Positions 57,301 to 64,000 of a stretch of 64,000 nucleotides of DNA are shown here, piece by piece (the first letter of the stretch is position 1; each line of letters starts with the position of its first letter). Under the pieces are notes generated by a model. That model did no database searches. It was not told where the DNA came from and saw nothing but the letters and a program-made list of their open reading frames with translations. Source of the DNA: Flavobacterium sp. N1994 (GTDB taxonomy: Bacteria; Bacteroidota; Bacteroidia; Flavobacteriales; Flavobacteriaceae); the NCBI RefSeq assembly GCF_025947145.1, contig NZ_CP109999.1:1-64000 (forward strand), given 5' to 3'. Both the position numbers and the translations under genes were made by a program.

Positions 57301-59942
57301 TAATTCCACCTACACAACCTTACACACTTTGTGATGATGATCAAGATGGCTTTACTACTTTTGATTTAACGAGTTTGTTACCAGGATTGTTAAACTCGAT
57401 TACCACTTATACGGTAAGTTTCCATGAAACGCCACAAGATGCCGCTAGTAATGGTACTACGATTCCTAATCCGGCACAGTATATTAACATTAATCCGTTT
57501 GTACAGATTATTTATGCCAGAGCGGAAGATAATTTAACCCACTGCGTTAGTGTTATTCCCATAGAGTTGGATGTTAATCCGAGTCCAAAACCGCCAGTAT
57601 CTTTAGTTGATATTACAGTATGTGATACGGATAACAATCCACAAGATGCAAGTACAAGAGTTGATTTAACCCAATTAACCGCTAGTGTTCTATCACAACA
57701 ACCTTTGCCAGCTACAGCCTATAGTGTAACGTATTACACCAGCTTAGCTTTAGCCCAAGTAGGAACCGCACCGATTATACCAGACACGAACTATGTTGGC
57801 AGTAATGGTCAGACAATATGGGTTAGAGTAGAGAACAATGTGACCCATTGTTATAATATAGGCACCTTCTTGTTGCATATTAACACTCCACTGTTGCTTA
57901 CTACACCCACTCCGCTTAGTTTGTGTGATGATGATGCGAATCCAAACAATCAATACCATACTTTTGATTTAACGGTAAAAAATGCGCAAATCACCCAAGG
58001 ATTATTAGGATATACCGTAACGTATTATCCAAGTTTACTAGAAGCACAAACCCATACTAATCCAATTACTACACCAACAGCGTATCAAAACGACCTATTA
58101 CATCCAGCGGTACAAACCTTGGGAGTAGTAGTGAGTAGTCCAGCACCGGCGAATTGTGAAAGTATCACGACCTTGGATATTAGAGTCTTACCAATTCCAA
58201 CTCCAAATACCAATCCACCAGCTTTGGCACCAAAATGTGATGATAACAATCCAGGAGATATGTTGGAGTATTTTGATTTAACGGTTAATGAAAGCTACAT
58301 TAGAAATAATGACCCGAACTTAAGTTTCCATTACTTCCCAACACAAGCAGATGCAGAAAATAATATTGTAGCCAACGAAATACTAACCCCAACCAACGCT
58401 TTAGTGGGGACTAATGTTTGGATACGAGTAGAGAACACCAGAGTGGACTATCAAGGGAATCACTGTTATGTACTGGTTGAACAAGCTTTGAAAGTGAATC
58501 CACTGCCAACGGTAGTACAACCATTAGCTCCTTATAGAGTATGTGATAATGATACCGATGGATTAGCCCCATTTGATTTGACTAACCCATTGTTAGCCCC
58601 ACAGATACTAGGAGCAGCACAAGCTACTACAGACTTTACGATAAGCTACTACTTAACAGCAGCAGGCGCTAATCCACTGACTAATACAGGACAACTACCG
58701 CTAGTATCTCCGTATACTAATGTTACTGCCAATTCACAAAACATCTACATTAGAGTAGTAAACAATACCACAGGATGTACTAATACAGGAGTACTTACTT
58801 TAGCCGTAGAACAATATGCTACCGCTACAGGGCCACAAACTTTTGCAGAATGTGATAATTATAATGACCCTTATGATGGTATCCACCAAATTGACTTGAC
58901 TCAATATGCTACGGCTATCCTTAATGGACAAAGCCCAACGGTATTCTTAGTAAGTTATTATACTAGTTTGGCAGACGCTACAGCAGGGACAAATGCCTTA
59001 ACACTAGCCCAAGCTCAAGCCTATCAAACCGATCCAGATACCGATACAATATGGGTTAAGGTAGAGAACAGCAGTAATACCATTACACCGTTATGTTATG
59101 CTATTACCACTATTGATATCACCGTGGAGCGTTATCCTAATCCTATTATCGTAACGAATAATGGTGTGAATACGATTTGTGTTAACTTTGATACCAACGC
59201 AGTAGTAAGACCATTAACACTAGATAGTGGTATTGCTAATCCCGGGAATTATACTTTTGAATGGTTTGAGGATGCAGCCACTACTCCGATAGCAGGGGCA
59301 ACAGGACCAACGTATACGGTGAACACTTCATCGGCAACGGGAGCTACTAGAAACTATACGGTGCATGTTACTAGTAATAGTGCATTGGCTTGTGATAGTA
59401 CCTCGGCTTCGTTTGCAGTGATACAATCAGGGCAAGCTTCTATTCCGACTGGAACTATTGGGTATACAGTAACTAATGCCTTTACTGAGCAACAAATTAT
59501 TACGGTACTTATTCAAGGATATGGAACGTATGAATACAGTTTAGATGATGGACCAAGACAGGCGAGCACTATTTTTGACAGTGTTTCGTTAGGAACCCAT
59601 GTGATCCATGTTTGGGACACTGAAGGCGGCATCGCTTATAGTTGTGAGGAGCTTATAATAGAAGATGTACAAATCATTGATTACCCACATTACTTCACCC
59701 CGAATGGCGATGGCATACATGATACCTGGAATATTGTTGGATTAGGTGGACAGCCTGATGCAAGGATTTACATCTTTGACCGTTATGGCAAACTGTTGAA
59801 ACAAATTAGTTCTACAGGCGATGGTTGGGATGGAACGTTTAACGGACATCTCTTACCTTCAGACGATTACTGGTTTAGTGTAGATTATATAGAAAACGCC
59901 ACAGCTAAACAATTTAAAGCGCACTTTACGCTTAAACGATAA
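51345..59942 (+). CDS. Giant secreted repeat protein with T9SS type B sorting domain
   Basis: 2,865 residues, open throughout. Signal peptide ends LISFQSFSQ (about residue 26). Order: two carbohydrate-binding-like domains (each starting near GNFETGS / NGDFTQG and ending FAIDDMSVT / FALDDISFT), a SprB-type repeat (TCPNANNGSIVINGV), a fibronectin-like domain (about 545-625), a lamin-tail-like domain (LFISEVSDEDVGSLTYVEIF), eight units of about 79 residues (about 1055-1690), and about nine units with CDxDxDG and FDLT. The C-terminal type B signal is YFTPNGDGIHDTWNI and IYIFDRYGKLL. Expected to be exported by T9SS and surface-held; no PorP/SprF partner lies beside it. Own promoter and terminator. 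Confidence 0.93.
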   Translation: MKHITFLYKKIITLLLLLISFQSFSQNLLVNGNFETGSVVGFFSNGAGYVRINPPFSGTTTSGNWAFTTDPQTMNTASFISCVDHTTGTGYMLVFDGNTTGGQQNFWEAGNGGGGVCSLTIGATYTFSYWIRSVYGPVAGSPTPADIGVNILNASSVTLVSGNPTAPPTANGWQQVVYTFVPTSACVNIKLFNNNTNAVGNDFAIDDMSVTAAPQPLAITYSSTNSTCPNANNGSIVINGVHGITPYVSYSISGTASQTNTTGIFTGLGPGTYSISVTDSNIPPVTASLSNIIITEPANLNVSASPTTMCSGSSTSLSASGSTGTYNWTSLPVDASLSATGSSQNVSPTQTTTYTVTSASNSTAELIFNGDFTQGNTGFTTDYQYLTVTVPSGTQKTYGIVTNSNAWFAGFSSCTAHGGAGNMMAIDGSNLNAGNDRVWCQTVPVVPGQNYNFSYWIQTVATPNSANIDVLINGISIGSAIAPAATCGWVQRTYVWNSGASTTAQICLYDRVITASGNDFALDDISFTGAITCNLSNSVTVTVNQPASPSISCGTSTSNSVVFNWGAVSGATGYTISYTINGGSSVSGGSTTNTSYPVTGLNPNDSVAISVTPTGVGGCFAVGNATCIASLPCPVPTVTVTQPTCLVSTGSIVFTGPINPAPLPAPTDLFISEVSDEDVGSLTYVEIFNGTGTTKNLANYRLKVYNNGSGTASCDLLLSGSLASNAVAVVAIGSATNQGGVLPNLVFAGCGGVNTDDNIRLTTSGNVEIDLWGRTDGIAFTPANSAGYSFRRLVTVPHPSLTWNPADWTALDPQDYTNIGTFIYQTANYQYSVNGGTTYQVGTSFTGLTPGNYNAQIKDLVSGCISNPIPITLNALPALPAPTVSPITYCQNATAAALTATPSAGGTLNWYGTNATGGVASATAPTPLTTGALGSVVHYFVSQTIGGCESPRADIAVTIGNNAPTATPFLFCDAANTTTTQVAFDFNNVGQTSFSYSYSINGGPPVTGTQTAPSHFNVPVTGPGQGVAFTLTWNGVCTPSQTNTCYSTCAITPVLSIHNPAAVCSPNTVDITLPAVTAGSTGGGGISYWTDATATTALTNPSAITTSGTYYIKSALGGCYDIKPVVVTINPSPSLTITNPAAVCSPNTVDITLPAVTAGSTGAGTLTYWTNVTATTSFANPTSVSASGTYYIKSTVGSCFDIKPVTVTISTTPVLTITNPVTVCSPNTIDITLPAVTAGSTGGGTLTYWTNATATTALANPTSVTSGTYYIKSTLGSCFDIKPVVVTITTTPVLSIHNPAAVCSPNTVDITLPAVTTGSTGGGTLTYWTNVTATTSLANPTSVSSSGTYYIKSTVGSCFDIKPVTVTISTTPVLTITNPSTVCSPNTVDITLPAVTAGSTGGGTLTYWTNATATTALANPTSVTSGTYYIKSTLGSCFDIKPVVVTITTTPVLSINNPAAVCLPNTVDITLPAVTAGSTGVGTLTYWTNATATTSLTNPTSVSASGTYYIKSTVGSCFDIKPVTVTINTTPVLIITNPATVCSPNTVDITLPAVTVGSTVGGTLTYWADATATTALLNPTTVSVSGTYYIKSTVGSCFDIKPVTVTISNPNLQITNPATVCLPGTVNITLPAVTVGSTGGGILSYWIDAAATIPLPNPTAIAISGIYYIKSTVGSCFDIKPVTVSINANFTVNTPLPLQDCDPNNDGFVTFDLTQVINSITGGNPIYTVSFHETVDDAFVNGTTIPTPSNYDNIYPFLQTIYIRVNSSSSSCYQIIPFQLIVNKTPVATQPTPYALCDYTGAVGFETFDLTTKINEILGSINPALTSVSFYTSQSDADAGTNAITSISSYVNASPNTQTLYVRVETIATGCYDVVTLQLVVNPIPNSLQPNYPQYSLCDVDQSNIGFETFDLGSKINDILLGQTGMTVRFYISLGDAQNGTNEITNLLYQNQIQYVQTLGISITNNATGCSVISTMDIRVEPLPSLIPPTQPYTLCDDDQDGFTTFDLTSLLPGLLNSITTYTVSFHETPQDAASNGTTIPNPAQYININPFVQIIYARAEDNLTHCVSVIPIELDVNPSPKPPVSLVDITVCDTDNNPQDASTRVDLTQLTASVLSQQPLPATAYSVTYYTSLALAQVGTAPIIPDTNYVGSNGQTIWVRVENNVTHCYNIGTFLLHINTPLLLTTPTPLSLCDDDANPNNQYHTFDLTVKNAQITQGLLGYTVTYYPSLLEAQTHTNPITTPTAYQNDLLHPAVQTLGVVVSSPAPANCESITTLDIRVLPIPTPNTNPPALAPKCDDNNPGDMLEYFDLTVNESYIRNNDPNLSFHYFPTQADAENNIVANEILTPTNALVGTNVWIRVENTRVDYQGNHCYVLVEQALKVNPLPTVVQPLAPYRVCDNDTDGLAPFDLTNPLLAPQILGAAQATTDFTISYYLTAAGANPLTNTGQLPLVSPYTNVTANSQNIYIRVVNNTTGCTNTGVLTLAVEQYATATGPQTFAECDNYNDPYDGIHQIDLTQYATAILNGQSPTVFLVSYYTSLADATAGTNALTLAQAQAYQTDPDTDTIWVKVENSSNTITPLCYAITTIDITVERYPNPIIVTNNGVNTICVNFDTNAVVRPLTLDSGIANPGNYTFEWFEDAATTPIAGATGPTYTVNTSSATGATRNYTVHVTSNSALACDSTSASFAVIQSGQASIPTGTIGYTVTNAFTEQQIITVLIQGYGTYEYSLDDGPRQASTIFDSVSLGTHVIHVWDTEGGIAYSCEELIIEDVQIIDYPHYFTPNGDGIHDTWNIVGLGGQPDARIYIFDRYGKLLKQISSTGDGWDGTFNGHLLPSDDYWFSVDYIENATAKQFKAHFTLKR
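54505..56405 (+). repeat. Eight 79-residue units arranged as dimers
   Basis: Units share NPATVCSPNTVDITLPAVT and GTYYIKSTVGSCFDIKPV. Two unit types alternate in the middle: one ends SASGTYYIKSTVG...VTVTIS, the other TSGTYYIKSTLG...VVVTIT, so the DNA repeats with a two-unit period of about 475 bp. The eighth unit (VCLPGTVNITLP) is most diverged. Confidence 0.85.
56430..59135 (+). repeat. About nine Asp-rich CD(x)D...FDLT units
   Basis: Each of about 95-110 residues begins with a Cys-Asp acidic loop, for example DCDPNNDGFVTFDLT, LCDDDQDGFTTFDLT, VCDNDTDGLAPFDLT, and ends with IYIRVNN/VWIRVEN-like strands. The acidic loops resemble calcium-binding motifs (inference). Much more diverged than the preceding block. 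Confidence 0.8.
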
Positions 59943-59946
59943 ACAA

Positions 59947-59980
59947 AAATCCCCTTCAGAGATGAAGGGGATTTTTTTTA
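59947..59980 (+). terminator. Strong Rho-independent terminator
   Basis: AAAATCCCCTTCA pairs exactly with TGAAGGGGATTTT around GAGA, and T continues to 59980. Starts 4 bp after the stop of the surface protein gene. Confidence 0.92.
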
Positions 59981-60021
59981 ATTGTGAATTGTGAATTATG
60001 AATTGTGAATTGGAAATTGGG
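59981..60021. repeat. Simple repeat of GTGAATT-like words
   Basis: Tandem ATTGTGAATTGTGAATT variants, about five copies, directly before the 21-bp array. A similar TCGTAATT-like simple repeat lies at 38908-38937. Confidence 0.6.
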
Positions 60022-60023
60022 GT

Positions 60024-60162
60024 TTTATAAATTACAATAGCTACTTTATAAATTACAAGTGAAGTTTTATAAATTACAAGAGGAGTTTTATAAATTACAA
60101 CTGGACTTTTATAAATTACAAGTGGAGTTTTATAAATTACGTTGACCACTTTATAAATAACA
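60024..60162. repeat. 21-bp tandem array, six full copies plus a partial one
   Basis: TTTATAAATTAC recurs at 60024, 60045, 60066, 60087, 60108 and 60129 and as TTTATAAATAAC at 60150: an exact 21-bp step. The first 12 bases are constant, the other 9 vary (AATAGCTAC, AAGTGAAGT, AAGAGGAGT, AACTGGACT...). On the minus strand it reads as 7-residue repeats (VIYKTPL) in an ORF that also covers the end of the neighbour gene, so coding is unlikely. The layout is like iterons or a protein-binding array. Confidence 0.85.
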
Positions 60163-60194
60163 ACACGAATAGTAACATAGTTTAAGAATTACTG

Positions 60195-60284
60195 TAGTAG
60201 TTTATAGCCCCGATGGGAGCAAACTACCGTGTAGTGCAGACAGCGGGAGGGGGAGTTTAAAGATAAAGGGGAGCTATGCTACTA
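60195..60284. repeat. GC-rich structured intergenic element (about 90 nt)
   Basis: Ends pair: TAGTAG with CTACTA, ATAGC with GCTAT, CCC(C) with GGGG; inside, AAACT pairs with AGTTT, and CTAC-CGT-GTAG forms a small hairpin. It contrasts with the AT-rich surroundings. Related AGCCCCGATGG... elements are, from memory, dispersed in Flavobacterium genomes; copy number is not testable here. Confidence 0.5.
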
Positions 60285-60291
60285 AAATAAA

Positions 60292-60314
60292 AAATCCCGC
60301 CGATGGCAGGATTT
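60292..60314. terminator. Hairpin, possible terminator
   Basis: AAATCCCGCC and GGCAGGATTT pair with one mismatch around GAT. Weak T-run on plus; on minus it is followed by TTTTATTTTAG. Confidence 0.45.
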
Positions 60315-60437
60315 CTGTGGAAAAGAGGGAGTTATCTCGAACTTTTTTCAATCGGATTTACAGCTTTTAAATAAAATGCTGCTTAGTAAATGCTTTACAG
60401 GAATGACACTAGCGCGAACTTCGGAATATTTGTAAAC

Positions 60438-60488
60438 AAAAAACTATTAATTGATTTAATAATTTCTATAATCAATCAATAGTTTTTT
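60438..60488. terminator. Long AT hairpin, bidirectional terminator-like
   Basis: The 19-base arms (60438-60456 and 60470-60488) match at 18 positions and the right arm ends in a T-run. TAAATTTG, a -7-like word, begins at 60492, so the hairpin may insulate the LacI-type gene from upstream transcription. Confidence 0.6.
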
Positions 60489-60638
60489 TATTAAATTTGC
60501 AATTATTATTTTTGTTTTAAAAATCCAAAACCCTGAATATTAGTATCTTAAAAAACACGATTTAAATATACTACACTGCATACAATAACCCAAAAGAGGT
60601 AAGTTTAGTTTTGTATATTCTTACTAATAATATTAAAT

Positions 60639-61652
60639 ATGATTACCATAAAAAAGATTGCTGAACTAGCAAATGTATCTCCAGGAACAGTCGATAGAAT
60701 AATTCATAACAGAGGCCAAGTAACACAAGAAAATATTGATATCGTTAATGCCTTAATAGAAAAACACGGTTACAAACGAAATATATTTGCTAGTAATTTA
60801 GCATTTAATAAAAAATTTAGAATTGCTGTATTTCTTCCAAAACACAATGAACTAGAATATTGGAAATTACCTATTTACGGTATAGAAAAAGCGGAAAAAG
60901 AATATGGCAACTTTGGTTTTTTTATTGATTATTATTATTATAAATATGACTCTAATTCTTTTAAAAAAAATGCCGAAAAATTGTTAAAGTTAGACTATGA
61001 CGGCTTGCTTTTCGCTCCAATATTTCATAATGAATCCCTCAGTTTTCTTAACGAGTATACAAAAAAAAATGTTCCAATTATAATGATTGATTCCAATATT
61101 GTAGAAAATTACAATCAATATTATATTGGACAAGATGCTTATCAAACAGGGCTTCTATCTGCAAAACTGATTAGTTATGGTATCAAAAAAAACAGTTCTA
61201 TACTTATTGCAAAAATTGCAAAAGAAAATGATATCACTTCTATTTTTAATCAAAGAGTTAAAGGGTTTTATTCCTATTTTGAAAACAAGAATGAATTAAA
61301 TATTAATTTTAAAGAAATTAATATTATTAAGAACGGTAAAGTTTATTTGACAAAAGAAATGTTTAATGATATAGATGCTGTCTATATTCCTAATTCAAGA
61401 TCCTATATTGTTGCTAAGTTTATTAAAAATAATAATTTACCAAATATTAGAATTATAGGATATGACTTATTGCAACAAAACATTGAATATTTAAAATTAG
61501 GATATATTGATTTTTTAATAAATCAAAAACCTGAAGAGCAGGGTTACATAGGTATTACTAAACTATATAAAAAATTAGTTTTAAAAGAAGAAAGTAATAA
61601 GAATATATACATGCCAATTGAGATTATTACAAAAGAAAATTGGATAGAATAG
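60639..61652 (+). CDS. LacI-family transcriptional regulator
   Basis: 337 residues. N-terminal helix-turn-helix ITIKKIAELANVSPGTVDRI and hinge HGYKRNIFASNLAFN (1-57), then a periplasmic-binding-protein-like sensor domain: FRIAVFLPKHNELEYWKLP, YDGLLFAPIFHNES, PIIMIDSNI, YIGQDAYQTGLLSAKL, RIIGYDLLQQN. Members of this substrate-binding subgroup sense sugars or related ligands; the ligand is unknown. Base composition is more AT-rich than the housekeeping genes, and an IS relic lies just downstream, so transfer is possible. No obvious target gene next to it. Confidence 0.9.
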   Translation: MITIKKIAELANVSPGTVDRIIHNRGQVTQENIDIVNALIEKHGYKRNIFASNLAFNKKFRIAVFLPKHNELEYWKLPIYGIEKAEKEYGNFGFFIDYYYYKYDSNSFKKNAEKLLKLDYDGLLFAPIFHNESLSFLNEYTKKNVPIIMIDSNIVENYNQYYIGQDAYQTGLLSAKLISYGIKKNSSILIAKIAKENDITSIFNQRVKGFYSYFENKNELNINFKEINIIKNGKVYLTKEMFNDIDAVYIPNSRSYIVAKFIKNNNLPNIRIIGYDLLQQNIEYLKLGYIDFLINQKPEEQGYIGITKLYKKLVLKEESNKNIYMPIEIITKENWIE

Positions 61653-61680
61653 TACTAAATATATACCCCATTATGTATAA

Positions 61681-62130
61681 TTAAATTAGTTTTGTATTGC
61701 TATTATTTATTGGTTTCTCAAAAATAAATTTATTGATGAATTGCTGAAAATTTTTGGATGTTTTTTTGATAAAATTCTTGTTTTAAGGCCTTGAAATGAT
61801 TTTCCATAACTACTTCTAAATTAGAAAAAGGTCACATAATAGAAAGAATTATCCTTCTTTATCTCTATATTTAATGTGATGGTTTATAGTTTTTTCATTC
61901 ATCTTTTTTGGTTTTTCTAATTTGACTTTTACCTTTTTAAACAAATCTAATAGTATACTTTCATGCAAATAGCCTTTATCTCCAAGTAATACATAATTAT
62001 ACATTTTTTTGTTTTATACCAATATCTGTCTTGAATTCTAGGTGCTTAATTTCATTATCTTAAATAATATTTAATCATTTTTTTACTTCATAATTTCAGA
62101 AAAAACGTAATTTGTTCTCCAAATTAATTT
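61681..62130 (-). pseudogene. Decayed IS982-family transposase
   Basis: Several minus-strand frames give IS982-type pieces: VLLGDKGYLHESILLDLFKK and KVKLEKPKKMNEKT (about 61885-62005), and near the end FINKFIFEKPINNSNTKLI with TAA at 61683-61681. Stops and frame changes separate them, and the N-terminal half is hardly recognisable. The left end at 62130 is a guess. No clear terminal inverted repeats or target duplication seen. Confidence 0.6.
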
Positions 62131-62330
62131 GACAGTGCTTGTAATTCTTTATATGAATTTAGTCAACCACTTCACTTTTTAGTTAGAAATTAAAAGTTTT
62201 TTTAATACAATTGTTTTTTATTTATAAATAAAAAACAATTTTTTTGTTAAATGTGCAATTTAAATATTGATTAATTCCACAGAATGAAATTATTTACCAT
62301 TATAATTATAAAATTATTTAATTTAAATAG
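62131..62330. other. AT-rich spacer
   Basis: Very AT-rich DNA between the IS relic and the promoter of the last gene; only the 32-bp palindrome stands out. Confidence 0.5.
62209..62245 (+). terminator. Perfect 32-bp palindrome plus T-run
   Basis: 62209-62240 equals its own reverse complement (arms AATTGTTTTTTATTTA and TAAATAAAAAACAATT) and is followed by T5. A palindrome without a loop can still fold to a hairpin with a four-base tip. A terminator or IS-end remnant. Confidence 0.55.
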
Positions 62331-62358
62331 TTGCTTATTAAAATTTTATTTAAATTTG
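62331..62358 (+). promoter_or_regulatory. Promoter of the 62432 gene
   Basis: TTG (62331-62333), 17-nt spacer, TAAATTTG (62351-62358). Good consensus match; leader of about 65-70 nt. Confidence 0.65.
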
Positions 62359-62431
62359 GACTTTCAACGTGTGCGAACACGAAATTAAAAATAAAACCTT
62401 TTTTATAAACAAAAAACAATAACCTTTTATT

Positions 62432-64000
62432 ATGAAAAAAAAAATACATTTTTTTTTAAACATTAAACCCTTTGCTTTAATGTTATTATTTGGATTACTA
62501 TTTGTAAGTAATTTGATCAATGCACAAGTCACCACTGTATTTAGCGATGATTTTAATAGAGCAGTAGTGAGTCCAGGTGGTACACCATCCATGACTTATA
62601 CTCTTACACCTTCTGCAACAGGAGTTATTGCAACAACATCTCAAGGGGTAAATGATTTTGCAGGCAATCCAGATTATAGAGTAAAAATTTCTGGTGGTAC
62701 TACAGCTGGAACAGAATTGGTAATGGGAACTATGACGGGTGTTAGTGGTTATAATGCCGTTTTGCAATCTAATTCTCAATTATTAACGTGGTCTTTTAAT
62801 ATAAAACATAATAGATCAACTACAACAATGTCTGGTTTTGATACCACTCCTGCATACCAATATGGAGTTGGAGCTATTTTGGCTTGTGATAAATTGAGTC
62901 CCTTAGATCCTGCTGCAAAAGGTTATGCAGTAGTTATGGGTGGTGTAGGGACTAAAAACACTTATGACTTGGTTAGTTTTCAAAACGGAATGGGGGCTAC
63001 AGCCAATTTGACAACTATTATACAAGGTATAACTTTGGTGAGTATAAGAGAAGTTGTTTCGGTTAACGTTACCTATAATAAAACAACTAATAAGTGGAAT
63101 ATGTTTCAACGTGATGAGACTGCAGCGACAACAGCAGCTCCATTTCCAAATCCTTATGGGTTGAGCGCTCCAGGAAGTGGAGTAACAGGTATAGGTGAAG
63201 TAACAGATGTTGCTGGATTTGTAGGTGTTTCTCTTCCTTATTTTGGTACGATTTTTAATCATAGCACCACTGCTGTGAATTTTTATTTTGATAATTATAA
63301 AGTTACGTTAGGACAGTTAGGTACTACTAATTTTTATGTTGCATCTGGATCGGATTGTTCTGACAAAAATAATTGGTGGTCAAATCCTGATGGTGCAACT
63401 GGAACACATCCAGCTAATTTTACAACTGATGGTCAGATTTTTAATATCTTCAACACGGGAACTACTATAGGTTCAGATTGGACAGTTAGTGGAGGAGGAA
63501 GTAAAGTAGTATTGGGCGATGGAACAGTTTCAAATTCTTTAGTTGTTTCAGCTACAGCATTTTTGTCTGGTACAGTTAAATTGAATGCAAATGCTACATT
63601 AAGAATTAGTCACTTGACTGTTTTTCCAACTTTCGAAAGCGGTGGAGTTGACCCATCTTCAACTGTAATATTTGATGGCGTTGATGCTCAGAGTGTGCCA
63701 GCAAGTGTATATGGAAATTTATCTATTTTGACACAAGGCCTATTGGGTGCCAAAGCAGCTGGTAATATCTCTGTTGCTGGAAATTTAAATATTGATGCTA
63801 ATTCTATTTTATTAATGGATACCTACAAACTAGGATCTATAAACACTTTATCAGGAACAGGAATTTTAAAAACTAAGTATGCTTTCTCAACAGCATTACC
63901 ATCAGGTATTACTTGGCCTTATTCTGTTTATTACAACTATACTAGTACTAATACTACACAAACCATTTCTCAAGGATCATTTGTTAACTTAGATACTACT
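62432..64000 (+). CDS. Secreted protein, N-terminal 523 residues, cut by the window end
   Basis: Open from ATG 62432 to the last base. Signal peptide MKKKIHFFLNIKPFALMLLF... ends SNLINAQ (about residue 32). The first 280 residues form a beta-rich domain (TTVFSDDFNRAVVSPGG, then DNYKVTLGQLG), probably a lectin/jelly-roll-like region. After it come NNWWSNPDGATGTHPANF and stretches of short beta repeats (SVAGNLNIDANSILLM, LSGTGILKT) like autotransporter-type or PKD-free surface proteins in this phylum. T9SS export is likely from style, but the C-terminal signal lies outside the window. Confidence 0.82.
   Translation, partial: MKKKIHFFLNIKPFALMLLFGLLFVSNLINAQVTTVFSDDFNRAVVSPGGTPSMTYTLTPSATGVIATTSQGVNDFAGNPDYRVKISGGTTAGTELVMGTMTGVSGYNAVLQSNSQLLTWSFNIKHNRSTTTMSGFDTTPAYQYGVGAILACDKLSPLDPAAKGYAVVMGGVGTKNTYDLVSFQNGMGATANLTTIIQGITLVSIREVVSVNVTYNKTTNKWNMFQRDETAATTAAPFPNPYGLSAPGSGVTGIGEVTDVAGFVGVSLPYFGTIFNHSTTAVNFYFDNYKVTLGQLGTTNFYVASGSDCSDKNNWWSNPDGATGTHPANFTTDGQIFNIFNTGTTIGSDWTVSGGGSKVVLGDGTVSNSLVVSATAFLSGTVKLNANATLRISHLTVFPTFESGGVDPSSTVIFDGVDAQSVPASVYGNLSILTQGLLGAKAAGNISVAGNLNIDANSILLMDTYKLGSINTLSGTGILKTKYAFSTALPSGITWPYSVYYNYTSTNTTQTISQGSFVNLDTT

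Noticed and set aside
59859..60149. Minus-strand frame with VIYKTPL heptads over the 21-bp array
   Set aside because: It overlaps the end of the surface protein gene and the terminator; the heptads are a by-product of the 21-bp step.
60024..60162. CRISPR array from the 21-bp repeats
   Set aside because: Nine-base variable parts are far too short for spacers, and no cas genes are present.

Overview
The window looks like a piece of a Flavobacterium-type (Bacteroidota) chromosome. The evidence is low GC, type IX secretion system (T9SS) signatures (PorP/SprF, an OmpA-family protein, two proteins with type B sorting domains), Bacteroidota-style promoters (TTG, 16-22 nt, TAnnTTTG), and flavobacterial housekeeping genes (DUF3822-RsmD, TIGR03643, DUF2452). 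All names come from reading motifs in the translation; no database search was possible.

Layout. 1-16.0 kb, minus strand: a surface-adhesin operon. It runs from a small secreted protein to a giant repeat adhesin of about 4,280 residues with a T9SS type B C-terminus, then a PorP/SprF-like protein and an OmpA-family/PD40 protein. From position 1 to about 10.0 kb every gene carries many single-base frameshifts; the rest is nearly clean, which points to sequence or assembly error. 16.0-16.7 kb: AT-rich intergenic DNA. 16.7-20.4 kb, plus: sixA-like gene, ppk1, exopolyphosphatase, small membrane protein (polyphosphate metabolism). 20.4-22.2 kb, minus: dnaX, whose full-length tau reading needs a -1 shift at an A10 run. 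22.3-22.6 kb: RNase P RNA. 22.6-26.9 kb: a response regulator/sensor kinase pair divergent from an outer-membrane beta-barrel gene, with three TTAAC boxes at an exact 11-bp spacing between them. 26.9-35.6 kb: RsmD, DUF3822, a RecD-like helicase, EamA transporter, KdsB, a K+ channel-like protein, a spermidine-synthase-like protein, an acyltransferase, an M14 peptidase and an Lrp/AsnC regulator. 35.6-38.8 kb: PEP carboxylase and DinB. 38.9-42.1 kb, minus: arginine decarboxylase, deoxyhypusine-synthase-like protein and an acidic protein, preceded by a 59-codon ORF at the predicted transcription start. 42.2-43.2 kb: aroB. 43.3-49.9 kb, plus: a tight eight-gene operon holding three photolyase/cryptochrome proteins of different subfamilies, a flavin reductase-like protein and four DUF proteins, two of them very small. 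50-51.2 kb: proline dehydrogenase. 51.3-59.9 kb: a second giant type B T9SS protein (2,865 aa). 60-62.4 kb: a 21-bp tandem array, a structured GC-rich element, a LacI-type regulator and a decayed IS982-like transposase. 62.4 kb to the end: the start of another secreted protein, cut by the window edge.

How the parts fit: the window combines cell-surface genes (two giant secreted repeat proteins, one with its likely PorP/SprF partner), polyphosphate and polyamine metabolism, and a light/UV-damage operon. The best candidates for under-described biology are the photolyase operon with its small DUF proteins, the dnaX slippage site, the phased TTAAC operator, the 59-codon leader ORF before arginine decarboxylase, and the 21-bp array.
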